From positions 16,306,001 through 16,370,000 of the forward strand of contig NC_135251.1 in assembly GCF_964204865.1 (NCBI RefSeq): a stretch of 64,000 nucleotides of DNA, in the 5' to 3' direction. This DNA comes from Styela clava. Its lineage: Eukaryota; Chordata; Ascidiacea; Stolidobranchia; Styelidae. Shown here piece by piece: positions 12,801 to 27,800 of this stretch. The position numbers were made by a program, and so were the translations under genes. Numbering within the stretch: the first letter of the stretch is position 1; each line of letters begins with the position of its first letter. The notes beneath the pieces were generated by a model. That model saw nothing but the letters and a program-made list of their open reading frames with translations, was not told the DNA's origin and did no database searches.

Positions 12801-15800
12801 GGTAAATGCTTCTATTTTATGGGCTTGAAATAAAACCTTTTATCCAGGGAACACATCACAAGTATCCTTTGTATTCCTCTTGTATCTTTGAAGAAGACTT
12901 CACATGGCAGCGTGGACTGGAGTTGCATAGTCGTCGGTTTTTCGTCAGGGTATATAAGAATGTATACAGAGGTATGAATTTAACACAGTGTATCTCGACC
13001 TCTTTTGTGCCATGGACCCCTTTGATGGTTTGCCATAAAGTTGTGGACTTATTAAAACCGGTCAAAACTGTTATGCACTGGTGACCTCTACTAATGCTTC
13101 TCATCAAAACTGCACATAGAGGCAATCGTGAATTTGACAACATGAGATGTGCTTTGTCATGTATGAGATATCCACGTGAAAAATAGTGCCAAATGTTGCA
13201 TTGAGGTTCTATTGAACCAAGCAAACTAAATATTTTGTGTTATTCCTTGCCTTTGATTTTTTGTGTTGCATTTTACCATTCCATTTTAATTTTTCCATCA
13301 TATCATGCATGGAAAGCTCATGGCCCCCTTAAAATCTAGCTGTAGACCCTCGGTAGGGAAGCGCTAATATAATGTAATATTTTCCATTCATCCATTTCAG
13401 TATACATTATATTTTATTACTTGGAAACGAAATCATTAAATACAGTATTCGATTACGGTTCACTGTACATGTGTGATTTTATAGTATAATTGTTGTATTC
13501 ATTGAACAATCTGCTAACTGGACTATGCTTCACTGGCTTAGAGTTATTAGCTAGACTAAATATTTCTTCAAAGTAATTCTTTAATCTGGGACAAAACCAG
13601 TGGATTAGGATTAGGTATGAACATATAATTTAGCAAATGAAGCCAATAATGTAAAAGGGTTGGTTTATTATTTGTATGAAAAAAGTGTGGGGAAATATTT
13701 AATGGATTCGGAGATGTACCACTTAAATTTCTGGTTCCTACAGCTTTGTATACATTCTGTATACAATTTTTCATTGCTTGAAACACGTTTCAGACCTTCA
13801 AGGCTCTTGAGAGCCCACGTTTTCTGGCATTGGGCCGGACCAGCTAGCTGATACAGGCCAACTTTGGCAAACGACTTTGGCTCCAGATCATGGTCCCGAG
13901 CCCTGATAGTGACACCATCAAATTTATGTATTTCCACGTTTTATCATCAAAGATAATCTGGTTTATATATTTTTCTCAATTATGCTGATTTCATTTTTAG
14001 AATGGTGCTTTATTGATCTCTCAATTGCTTCACGAATCTCCTGTTATGGAAATTAAATGTAGAACACTTGATCATCATTCTCACAAAACTGGAATTTCTA
14101 CACCAGACCAACCTGATGAAGTTACAATATTATATGGCGATGCTCTCGTATTACTCGAAGGATTCAGTTTGTTTCAAACATTGAGAGCTTGTAGGAGTCA
14201 AGTGGCATTGGGTGAATAAAAGATTTCAAAATATTGAAATTCTCAATATATTGAGAGACGTTGATTTAATGCGATTGACACATTTTGACTAACTCCTTTC
14301 AAGTTTAATCAAAGTGCTCTGTTGAATGATATTCATTTTTATTAGTAAGTTTCAATAATATTTCCAATTGAGGCTGATATGAACATTATAGTTGGAAGTA
14401 CAAATGCATAGAAGGGCTATAAGTACCGGTAGTATTTTTTCACCTAAATTAAGGCAACATGCATTCACTCAAAAATTAAGGAGATTGATCTCCGAGCGAA
14501 GTTAAGGACAACAACTACTGAAATTATAAGGAATTATAGGGTGAATTATGTGTTGGTAAATACCAATTAACACAAGGCTTGACCATTTCATGTCAATCCG
14601 ATCAAATAAACAGCTATATATTAGTGAATTCCAGATAACTCACGCTCCAGAATTTTTTTTTTATGTTAGGTAGATACACTGACTGAGTTTGACAGGCTTG
14701 GATGCTGCAAATAAATAAATACATATAACACAAGTTACACAACATATATTCACTTTGGAAATGTTAGTAGCTGCTGATCTAATTTTTTTTATCCATAATA
14801 TATCTGACTTTCTTATTTGCATTTGGATTCTTGTCAGATGAATTTGACTTGAATGATAAGCTGTGAATGAGCCAACACAGGAAATAAAGTTTTTGGTCAA
14901 CAACTTCAGCAAATCACAACTTCTTTTAACCACTATTCATTGTTTTTATCCCGTGAAACCCATCATTATCAGTGAAACATTCCAGAGCTTTATTGATCAA
15001 TCTTTTTTTTAATTTAGCTGCTGCTAGTGGAGGTATGACTATTGAACCACCACCAATGTCTTACAAAAAATGGAGACTAACAAGTCATCAGAGTCCAATC
15101 TCATCTCATATCAGTCCTGGTGTTCTCATGCCTGATCCTTTCAATCAAATGAAAACAGCATCAATATTAGGTGGATATTCTGCTGATATTCGAAACACCG
15201 CACCTGCTATGTCTTGCTTTATAGCAACAGGGACTTCTCCATTCACAGGATTCTATTATGCTGTAGAAGTAAGTATTTTATTGAATAGAAAAGCTTTTAA
15301 AAATAAGACAAAATATCCCGAATTGTTATGACAATTGTTGGTTGTTGCGATACTATCACAGTTCATTTAAAATTTCGGTACTCCCGAAGTATGCGAACCA
15401 AGATGGCGGACCCCGGAACGTAGTATGTGTACCAGGTTAGGGTTAGGCCATAATTTCAGTTCAATTTTCCCTAATTTTACCGCTGTTACGAGTTCGGGAA
15501 CTAGCCAAGTGTCTCCCTAAGTATTTGTACCTGAAACTATGGCTTAATCCTAACCTGGTACGCATACTACGTTCATGTGTCTGCCATCTTGGTTCACATA
15601 CTTCAGGAGTACCAAAGTTTTTACCCATTAGGTCGTCTGTCCATCTAATGTCATAGATATTGAAATTTCAATTTTGAATTGTTTAGGAATCAGGAAGCAC
15701 TTTCAATATCAGTCCAAATTCGACTCCCACTCGCAATTCAAACAAGTTACAATCAAAAAGAAAAAGGTCATTCAATGACCCCACTTGGGACATAGCTAGA

Positions 15801-18800
15801 AAACGGCACAAAATTGACCCAATATCTAATGTAAGGTTATATCCCTTGTATAATATTCTAAGATGTTTTATTTTATACTTTTCATTCTCTCACTCTGGCT
15901 CCAAAAAGGGCCGCTACGGAGCCCCACAATAAATTTATGAAAATAAAAACAAAGAAAGACGTTGTTACTGAGCGATTAATGTTAATTAGAGTTCCTGAGT
16001 AAATCAAAATTATATTCCCATGATTTATTTTCTACTTTGTATTTGAAAAATATTCAAATTGTGGCAACAAGGTGGTAATAGAAATATGGCATTATCTATT
16101 GAAAAGCTTTGACTTTAATATATCTGGGGTAGCAATTTAAAAAATTCAAACCCTATATCGAAATTTAAGTATTCTAGAATGTCAAAAAAGGGACATACTT
16201 TTTATAATAAAAGCACAATCTAATTTTATATTCATATTCCGAATTAATTTTGATTTTCTATCCATTTCAGGGTAGCACACAACCCCATCTCTCTCATGTA
16301 GCTCTTGCAGTTGCAAGCAAATTAAAATCAGCCTTGTATAGTTCAGCAAGTAGATGGCTGGCATGGGGAACTGGAGCTCAATCTGAACCAACACAAAAAC
16401 AGAAACCTAAGGTTAGTGTGAATGCTTGCTTTGGACAATGCGGTTAATTGACAGTAACTTACCGAAACATGTTTCGATTACTGAAAAAACCCTGTTTTAA
16501 TATTTTTACTTTCTATAGATGTTAGGACTAATTACAAGTATCATACACAGCCCATTTTAGAAATTGTAAACCATTGACATGTACCGGTCCGAATTATTGA
16601 AAAAATACTAAAATGAAAAAATTTGTAATATGGTCAACGTTGATTCAATCTAGCATTAAGTGAGTTTCTATAGCAGCAGTTGAAAGCTGAGCATGAAATA
16701 TAATCCTTCCTATAGTGGAATTTCCTTCCAGAATTTTTGAAACCTAGAATAGCTTTGCAGTAGCCTTGTCAATGCTTCTCTGCTCTTCATATTCATGTGA
16801 ATTATGTTTTCTCACATGAAATTGAGTACTAGAAATTGTCGAAAGACCCATTGTTGTACACTAATTTAGGCCAAAATTTTAGATTTGATTCCCTAAAAAA
16901 ATAAATTAATTATACGTTTCAGGTAGAGCTTGGCACACCATTAGACATTAGGTGTGGAATGCCAGATCCACTGAGGTACGGTGATAACATTATTCTTGCT
17001 CCTGGTGCTCATCTCTCTTCATCTGCTCTAGCTGCTACTACTGATAGCTTGGGAAGAGTTATTCTGATGGATGTTTCAAGGGCTATAGCTTTGAGAATGT
17101 GGAAAGGTGAATTTTTGTTTTAATATTTGGCCAATGATCTATACTGGTACTCATGTACTCTTATGCATCTGTTTGTGGGCGTGAAAATAAATTTTGTATC
17201 TAGTGGTTAAAGCATTAGACGTAACTATGCTTGCATCGCAGGTTACACGTCTTGTTCAAATCCTATGCCACCACCTAACCCACGGTATAATGAATTGGCT
17301 AGGCATTGCAAAATTGCGATCTTTCCAATATTTGGTAGCTCTTCTCATATTGTTAGATATCAGTGCAAGCTCGTACTGGAACTTGTTTGGATGAACATGT
17401 GATAGAAAAAAATATTCCTTTTAGTGTAGAAATAATATTTTTTCGCAGTAATAATTATAGCTTAGTGAAGATGGCTCTGTTTGATGCAAAATCTTTGCTT
17501 GCGTTAGATTCTTAAAAGTGAAGTTTCGCTTCTTATTTTCCTGAAGAACGGAGCAATTTAGAATCAAAATTAAATTTAAGAATTCAAGTCACCCATATAG
17601 AACCTTATGCAATATAGGAGACTTCTCAATGTATTTATCTTTGTTACTATTTCTTTTTTCATGTTTCTTCGAATATATAATTTTTCTCCAGGTTATAGGG
17701 ATGCACAAATCGGTTTTATGAGAGTTTTTGACGATGCACACAGATCACATAGACATCATCATCACCATTCACATGTTGATAATGAGCATCGTTCAAATAT
17801 TCGAAGGCACGCTCTATTTCTTCTGATCTATGCACCACGTAGAGGTCTGTTAGAAGTATGGACTTGCATAAATGGACCAAGGGTCGGTGCATTCAATGTC
17901 AGTAAAAATGCAAAGTGAGTAGTTATGTTGTGATATAATTTGATATTCTGTTTTAGTCCAGGGCAGTTGTTCCCAACCTTATTCGTTATATTCCTACCTG
18001 TCTATTTTCAAATTCTTCATCTCCCCTCATTATGCATAAACACTGTTTCCATTTGTTTCTTACGCATTTCATATTGCATATACATAGCCTACTCAATTTG
18101 TTATAAGATGGGTGTGGTAGTAGAAATGAGGTTTGAACCTGGGATTTTCCATTTTAGTCAGCTTTTAGAGCAGTGGTTCTCAAATGGTGGGGCGCACCCC
18201 ACAAGGGGGCGTGAAGCTAATTAAAAATAAAAATATTTGTTAGATTTGATCTTGCCCGCCTCATTTTGGATATCTACATTTCAAAACTTTTCATTTACTT
18301 TATTATTTACGTTCCACCCACATATTTTCATCGTGTTTTAAATAAAACATACTTCTGTCTTACTATCTGTTATTTATAGCTTATTGTTAGCTAGTTATTT
18401 GTGGGGCGGGGCGCAAGACTTGACAAATTCTGTAAAGGGGAGCGACCTAAAAAGTTTGAGAACCACTGTTTCAGAGGTATCTGTGTTGGCATCGCAGATT
18501 ACATATCTTGGGTTCAGATCGCTTGCCCCCCCTCACTCCACCTAATAAATTAAAGTAGTTCAGTAAATTGAGTAGACAATGCCGTAAAGATTCCAGTCCC
18601 TTTCACATTGTTAGATGTCAGTGGCAGTTTTTGAGGCCTTGTTTGAAGTGAAAGGCGTGAATATGTGTCATAAAAAAATTATTTACTAAAAAATACATTT
18701 TATTTCCTATTAATTTTACTATTATATTTTAGATTGTTATGTCCAGGACATGGTATGATGGGATTAAATACAAGTACGATGTCCAGCACTGTGTCTCATA

Positions 18801-21800
18801 CATTCCAATGTTGTCTTTTGGAAGCTAACGGACAAGTTCGAGAAATCAAGATTCCATTTCATCTTGCTCTCAGGTAATTGATAATGATGAAATGTTATCG
18901 CTTGTACAGTATGAATGTTCATGTCAGAAATGTTTGTTATTTCAAAAAACAATGTTTCCAACGTATCTCATTAATAATCCAAATCACTGGTTCTTTTTTG
19001 CTTTTTATTACGTTTGAAATGATCAACGCTTCTCGCACCCCAATTGCAGAAACATAATATTGTTCCCTTATATAAATAGCAAAACCAGTATCACGTATCT
19101 GACACTTGAATAACTCAATCTGAAAATTAAATCAGTCTAATGCAGGGGTCTCCAACACGCGGCCAGCCAGCCAATTGTTTGCGAGCCCGCGCCATGGTTG
19201 GGATTTTTCCACGAAAAACTAAATTAGTACGATGTCAACTTTTAGTAGGTTTTATCGTGTCATTTATCATCAAGAGTCCGTCGGACAAACTATAAAAAGT
19301 GAAGCAAAATTCTCCCCAGTTGTCCACGTTCATGTTTTATTATATTGTTATAATGCAATTATAAATGCGATAATTTCATTTCGCATGTTCATTGTGACGA
19401 AATAAACGAGTTTCGGTCAGTCCATTGTGCCCGAAGAAAGGTTTGCAAAGCTAATTGCACATTCACTTTGCATACCTGCGATTTTTGGCAGTTCTTATAT
19501 TTGCGAGCAGTTTTTTTGACTATGAAAGTTAGTAAGTCAGCCCTCCGCACACGACTAACGGACGAGCATTTGCATGCACCAAATAACCAGCACAAGTGAA
19601 TTAATATGTTTCATGTCTCGTTTGCTGTAAGATTCAAGTGTAATTTTAACACAACACATTAGAGATACTCATTTTTGTACCTAATTTCTTGGTTTGCGGC
19701 CCGCGAGGTCAATAAATTTCAAAAAGTGGCCCGTGACATGTTTTGAGTTGGAGACCCCTGGTCTAATGCGTAAGTATTTTAGAGTTATGGTTAAAGCAGA
19801 AGACTCAGTGACTTTTTTACTGCTGTTGCTGTTTCCACTGTGCTATGTCTGTGAGTGCCACATGTTTTTTGCCAAACTTAACACTTCAGATTTGTTGTAT
19901 GGCTTGTTTTGCAAAATTGTTGTTATGAAAAAAGTGCTTTTCCCAACTAATGGACCAATCAATTCCAAATTTTTAGTTCGTAAAAACTAAGAAGCCGCTT
20001 TTCAATAGTTATTACGACAAGAATAAATCTTTAAGAATAGCGTGAATTATTTTATTAATTTATATTTAATTCGTGTTGTACTCAAACCTCATAGCAATGT
20101 TGTATGATTGGTTAGGATATTTATAAACTTACATTTATTTTTAGTGATGCAAACAGTAAGAAAGCCAGAGATATGCATTTGCTGAAGAAGCTCAATTTGA
20201 TTTTGCATTCAAAGAAGAGAAGTGAGTTAAAATCTGCCTTCCAATAACCTACACATTGCAGCAGTAGAACCAAATTAGCTTATGTCACATTTTGAGGTTT
20301 TGAGAAAATCGAATTTTGTAATTTTCAAATCTATACAGCCAAACCTAAAAATGAACGTAAGGCACTACTTAATAACATCAAACCTAAATCAGTTACAGAA
20401 ATGGAACCTATACCAAAATATGGCCCCTGGTCTATATCCATAATGACACAAGATTAAAAAACTAGAATTCCGTTGAAACCGAAGACTTATCGATCGGAGG
20501 TTAGGGGATCCCCCAAAACAGTGGTTTTACTCCATAGTGACACCGTGTGTCCCATCACTAATTAATTAATAACTCGCTAATTATACGACATAATCCATCC
20601 AAACTCGATAGACTCCTGTTCCGAACTATGATGAATGCACATGCAAAATTTGGAGCATATTCAACCTCGCTTTCGTGAGATATCGCGTGTATCTAACAGA
20701 CAAACAAACAAGCAAACAAACAAACAAACAGACAAATACCTATCAACATACTTACCGATCTTAAGATCGATAAGTAAAAAGTCATTTCTGGAAGAATGTG
20801 ACATAATCTAATTTGATTTTACTATAGCAGCATACTTTTACAAGGATGTACAAATCAAGTATTGGAAATGTATTTTACTCAATAAATTGAATTCAGTTTG
20901 TAGTGAAAATATAAAGATTTTTTAACTTGGACACATGAAAATTTGGACTACATTCCTTACTGTTATATTAAACTCGATGTGTGATACAATATTAAATTTT
21001 AACTTGTATGTATATAATTATAGGCTTTCGTTAAGTCATTATTAGTCAGATATATATATTCAGCTGGGGAAGAAGCAGTTAAAATTTTGCTGGAAATTCG
21101 TATCAGTGGAATGCTGCGACAAGCACTCGAGAAATTACTTCATACAAGAAAAATTGGAGCGGATACTTTCAGAAGTTGTATCACTGCTATCCAACAAAGA
21201 TTAAAAGAAGGCGGAGGTGTGTGTGATTGTGTAGGAATCAGTGAGGATATGTGGCAATGGCATTTAAATTGTTTTGAAGCTTTGCCAACCTTTCCCAATG
21301 TATACCTTCCTTTGCTTGCACTTTTTTATGCAAATTTCTTTGTAAATGGATGTTTCCATGTCAGTTATAGCTAGAAATGCTTTATTACTTTGTCAACTTG
21401 GGCTCTTGAACTAATAGTGATCTCACAACTCGTAATAAAATAAAGATAAAAAATGCATAAGATGAAAAGATTATAATTATTATTTTAAATATATTTTGTA
21501 TCGGATTTAATTTTCAAAGCAATAACTCAAGATAAATATCAATATTTCATATTGATAATTTGAAATTTTTATTCATCGTATTTGTCTTTCAACTTTGTTT
21601 TCAGCATTGAAAAAATCAGACAGTGATTTGTTGAAATACTGTCAAGAACAAATCAATCTCATTGATCTTTATGAAGCTTTGCAAAAGTTGAATGAATCTG
21701 GAATGTCTAGTGCTGCAACTGAAAAAACTGTGTTAGAAGATGTAAGTATCTGAAATTTGCGTGTGATGCCCCAGCGCAGTGTTTCCGATATTTTTCCAAG

Positions 21801-24800
21801 CGACTGGTCAGTCCAGTTTTATTTTTACCATTAGTTTATGTGATCACAGTCATAGCTGTCGCAAAAACAGGTTGGATAAAAAGCAAAGAGTTTTGCTATT
21901 TCAAAGCTCATTCAAAACGTTATCAAATTTTAAATGATCAATTAGAAATTTTAAATGATCGTGCTTAATTATTGCCGATTTTCCAGGTCAAATAATCGTG
22001 CAATTGCAAATTATCAAAAAGTTACTAATGGCCCACCTCAAAATAGTTATATTTACCTAAGCTGAAACCAGTATCGAATATGATAACGATACTTGTCTCC
22101 TCTGCATTCTGAATATCGATTTACTAAGTAAATTTCCCATCTAAAGTAATTTTGATAAACAAAGGTAAAAATTCAATTCATATTATTCATTTTTTCCATT
22201 CAGTTATTCTCTTTTTGAAACGGAAAAAAGATCTACATGTTAATGGAATTTTGAAGTTCGTAATACAAATATTAACAATATTTCTTCTATCACAATCCCT
22301 TTTCATAAATAAGCATTCCTGTTTTCTACTAGGTCACCAATGTGGACACAATGTCTGAACTTCTTCATATGACGAGAACTGAATCAACAGAAGCTCTGCA
22401 TTCAATTGCTTGCTTTCATAAATCCCAACACATGCCTCGGGTGAAGTTTGAAGGACAAGAAAAACCATCTCTCGATGTGGCAGAATTTTTAGATTGTTTT
22501 TCTTTTCAAGATAATCTGTCAAGAAAAGCAGATGATGTTTCTGAACCTCATGTTGAATTACGTACAACAGAACGAACAAAAAGTGCAAAACTGGGTCAGT
22601 ATCATCGTTTTTTTTTTTTCACAGGGTTTATACATCAGCGATCAAGATGCAGTATTTTTTATATCTTCAATTCAAACTATTTTTCTTCAATTTCTTTGTA
22701 CAAACAGCAACTGATATGTAGGGAGCTGTTACTAAAAATCTATAGATCTAGGATATTAAGTTCTGCTATAATATCATAATAGTTGGTTTGGTAGTTTAAC
22801 TGCCACATTTTTAATGGACATTTTAAAACATTGAGACTGAGACTGAGAGAAAATCTTTTGAAAATTAATTTTATTTTTGGAATATATTATGTCTTTTCTT
22901 GTCTAAACTGGAAAAATGCAGTTATTAATATTTGACTGTGCAATTTACGAGTCCTGCGGCACACTATCACACAAATGTATTTCTGTAACGTTTCGTCTGA
23001 CCAAAATGACATTGTTATTAACTGCTTGTCTGATTTTGGTCAGACGAAACGTTACAGAAATACATTTGTGTTAGTGTGCAGCAGGACTCTTGAGTTGCAT
23101 ATTATAGTATTTTTATTCCTGCAACAGCATCCTTGCATTATATGCATACATAACCACTTGCGCAAGGCATTGAGGATGAATTGAGAGTTAGTCTCGCACA
23201 ACCTCGACTGATAATTAATATTTGAAATTAAAAAAATATATTCATTTCCTTCATTGATTTTGGCATGGACTATATTTTTATACAAATTTGAATAAATGTT
23301 AAGAGTTGATGGCCTAGAATTTATCTAAAATGAGTTTTGGACGATTTTTTTACTTGGGAGGTATATTGAAAAATACGGCCTTTTTGACTGAAGTCATCCA
23401 AAAATTTGTACTCGAAAATGACAGAAAATCATGACTTTGCTTCTCTTTTTTCTCAATTTCTCTCATTTATAAAACAATCTATTATTTTCAGCTGCATTCT
23501 TATTTCATTCAAGTTTGTTTGGATCTACATCTCCTGATGATATTTTATTCACCTTGAATGGATCGATTGATTTAAAACCTCGAATCATACTCGAACTTTT
23601 ATTCCAACATTGGTTGATACAAGATACATCAATTATCAATGGTAAATGCAAGTATATATTTTATGATTGTTCTGGTATAAGTAAAATGGCAGATAATAAT
23701 AAAGTTGTTTTTTCATGCATTACATGACATGGCCTGTTCAGTTTTTTGGACTTGGCTCTATTGAGTACAATGGAATGATTCAATTTATTTGTTTTCAATA
23801 TCTCCATAATGGCCAAGCATGGCGAAACACTGACCTGATTACCAAGTGATCAGAAAATTGGGAGTGGAATTTCCTAACAAAATATTTGCTGTATAATTAT
23901 AAATATTCCCAGTAATTTATATGCATCCGAATCCATTTTTTCCACTTGTGAATTTTGTAAAATTGAGCACTAGAGTCTAGAAATCGCATCATGGAAAGCG
24001 CAAAACTACACAATACCGATCAAGGATTATTATAAGACATTGTGGAAAAGGTACAATAGCAGGTATTTCATTGAAGCAGAAGTATTCATTTGCATAAGGA
24101 ATATATAATTTTTGACCTATTTATTGAAAATCAAGAAAGGTTTCAGACGCGTTCTTTTAAAAATTTTAAGGTCTTTGGAAGATGAGTTTCATCATACAAG
24201 AACAATTTTTTCAAGTAAAGCTGATGCATATACATTTTACCAACTTCTATCCATGACAGGTCTCACAAACTGCCTTCGCAAGTTGTACGATTTCATAGAA
24301 TCATGCAGAAAGAAAAGTTCCAATGTTTCAACACCAAACTCTGAATCAATAGATACTTCATTGAGCTCAGATATACAATCATCTGAAGATTCTATTAATT
24401 TGTGGGAATGGATAAGAGAAGACATATGTGCATCATCACACAGTACAATTGCAGCTTATTTTCTGGCAATTGTTGCCCGGGGCGTGGCTATTGCTGCTAA
24501 TACTCAGGGAGATAAAGAAGAAGTATGTACTTACCATACTCTCTTTATTATCATTATGGATGTACATTGTTCCCACAGCCCCAATACCACAATCAATTTC
24601 TGTAATATGGTTCATCAGCTGTAATTATAAAAAATATTAATTGCAAGCCGGGAAAATTCACACTTGACTTCCAACTATGAACTCCAAGCTATTTAAAAAA
24701 AATAAGGCTTCACAAACAGCCTCTGATATGTCAGGAGATATAATTTATTCTAAAAGGACTGGAATCTTCCAGATTTTTCTTTGCCTTGCTACATCTCGGG

Positions 24801-27800
24801 TATGCTGGTGGGCATGGGATTTAATTTGTGATGCCATGATCGTTAAGCCTGACGCTTTGATTACCAAGCCACTCTGCACCCACTCTTGTTCTCAACTCCG
24901 AGAAATTCTCAGTTCAATGAACTTTTACTCGCTTTTAATACTGATTATTCAGTCTGTCTTGTAAAAAAACTTTTATTCAGTTTATCAGTTACAAGGTGAG
25001 TCAAAGTTCAAGGGAAAGAGAAGTAGGAATGTTAGCTCGTCATAAATAACTCTTGTGTTATATTTAATATCTCATTGATTTATACCTACAATAATTTGAT
25101 ACTCTCAGAAAGAAGATTCTGATGATGGGGATGGTTGGGAGAAGATGCAGAAGCAGGAGGTGGATGAGAATTCTATTGCTGATCCTCCATCTTATCAAGA
25201 ATCTTGTACTGAACAAAATACAAAGCCTAGAAATGGTGATTCCATCTTAATAATATTATTATGTTTAAATATCCTAAAATAGTCATAGCAAGGGATGAGA
25301 TTATTATAATCAATGTGTTTTTGGTTTGATTCAATGCTTTGATGATATAGTTGGCATGGATGGCCTATTCCGTAAATATATCCTAAAAAGTTATTTTAAA
25401 ATCTAGAATTTTGAATACACTCTAGAATCGTATTACATCTCACAACAACGTATTATATCTCACAACATATTATAGAATCCGACACATTCATTATTTTGTT
25501 ATCAAAATCCAATAAAATGGGAATAGCTTTTTAATGAGGTATATGAAATATCCTGATAAAAACTAGAGGTAGGCCAAAACTTGTTTAAACTTAAAACTGG
25601 CGATCATACAAATGTTAAGGTGAAGAAGATTTATAGTTTGGGAACAGAATTATTGTATAGCGAAGATTATTTAGCTTATCTTGGCCTATTGTTAACGGCC
25701 TAAAATCAGTAATGAGTTGTGTGAAAAGCAGTCTGGCAAATATATGAATATTACAAGTTACAACAATGAGAGTCGAGCAGGCAACTCTTTTTTGAACCAT
25801 AACAATCAAGATACAAATGTGATCTTACATTTTAAACATAGATCAATCACTCATGACATCAATCATAAATGTAGAATTGGGTAAAAGCACAAATTTACAA
25901 ATTTATTTATACAACATACTTATAGCCTTTCGCTCAGAACATGGCTCTGTACAAAAATCAACTGATATGTGAGGATCTGCTTTATTTTGAAAATATCGGG
26001 ATTGGCATTACCTATCTAATTTGTTACACACTGAGTTAGGTGGTGGGCACAACTACGAACTCAAGATTTCAATCTTTTAACTTCAATATTTTTTGTTTAT
26101 CTCAGGTGACTGGGAGACATTATGGATTGATGTTGAGAAATGGAATTTATTCATTCATCAATTAGAAGATTCTGTTCTCATTAACACCAGTATTAAACTA
26201 GGAAAAACAAAAAGAAGAGTGTCAGCTTCTAAAGAAGATTCCAAAGACAATACAACAGATGATAAAACTATTGAACAAAGTGATGACTATGTAAACGAAG
26301 GAGTATCAGTAAAGGATTTGTTGTCAAATGGACCAGGTATGAAATCTTGTTCTTTATAAATTGTCCGAATAAGTTAGTTTAGTTCAAGGTTTCTTAAATT
26401 GGGCCTTTGGCCCCGGGGTATAGTTTATCTGGGGGTCCCAAGGTTTTTCTAGGCATCATTTGCGATGACCACATTAATTTAAATTGAATGACATGTGATT
26501 TGTTTAATTCTTTGACTGTAATGCATTCTTTTACTTTCGTTTGTTGGTTTTTTATTATTAAATGTGGCAAAAAATAACCGATCAAAATCCGTTAAATCCG
26601 TTAAAAATAAAACTATTTTTCGATATTGTATAAAACATGAATTGTGATTTCGTGGACAGAGATTAATTTAGTATAAGTATATAATTAGTGAACACACATA
26701 GCCATGACAAAATCAACACCTCCGAAACACAGTTTTTTTTATTGTATAAATCGAGAATTGCAATTTCATACAAAGAGATTATTGTTAATATAGGATAACT
26801 ATATAATTAGTGAACAGACATAGCCATATCCAAAGCAACAATTCAGACACACCAACAGAACTGTGCACCCAACTAAAAGAGCATATTATGGTCCCTTCAT
26901 CTTTGCAGTTGGCGAGTCATGATTAGTTAACTGTAACTTATGACATCACAGATCATGCTCAGCCACCTGAGAAAACATTGGTTGCCAGTTATGCTTTAAA
27001 AACACGATTGACAATTTTGTCATTCTTATTCATCACTTTAATACATACTTTACGATAATACACTAATCTTATTCAACCATCCTTCCTTATAGCAATAGCC
27101 ATTTGGTCGTGGTCGTGGATCCGATGTAAGGTGTAAACATGGATGAAGGTAGTCCAAAACATAATATAGCACCCACTGTATTTGAAACTTGGATTAAACT
27201 CATTTTTTTATATTTACAACAGGTTATATGGCTGAACTTGTCTCTCATTCTATATGTGAACTTGACATTCCACCTCGTTTATTGCAAAAAAACGTTGAAC
27301 TAGACAATATAACAGTCAGTTTGACGGATCCACAGAGAGCATTCTTGGGTAATATTTCTTGTGTTTTCCGCATTTGTGTGTTCATCACGAGTAAAAGTAA
27401 ATACCAATACCATCACGTATAGGATCTCATGAAAACAAGGCTTTTTGGTTTTGGCGCATGTACTGCAAACACGTCGAAGAGTTAGAGTGCACTGGCGCCT
27501 AACTGAAGAAAAAAGGAATAAAATAATGATATAGTAATAGGAAAAAAATGCTCTTTACCGGTCTAAGCCTATCAGCCGGAAAATACGGTAGTTAATTTGA
27601 ATTGGTTTGATTTGTTTTTATTATCCCAGGAGCCTAAACAGTATGGGCCATCAACATACCATTCAAATATAAATAAACATGGTTTCTATTTCAGATTTTC
27701 TTCATCAAACCTTGTATGTTAAATTTCCATATTCTCTTGCACCTGATTGTCTTCATTCACACAGCTTTTGGGAATTGATGGTGGAATGGAATAAAGAACC

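Noticed and set aside
12856-13224. A 122-codon minus-strand gene
   Set aside because: It overlaps, in antisense, a RAB3GAP2 exon (12848-12971) that joins its neighbours in frame; no recognisable domain.
20700-20737. A CRISPR-like or regulatory tandem array
   Set aside because: It is a simple CAAA-type run inside an interspersed repeat in a eukaryotic intron.
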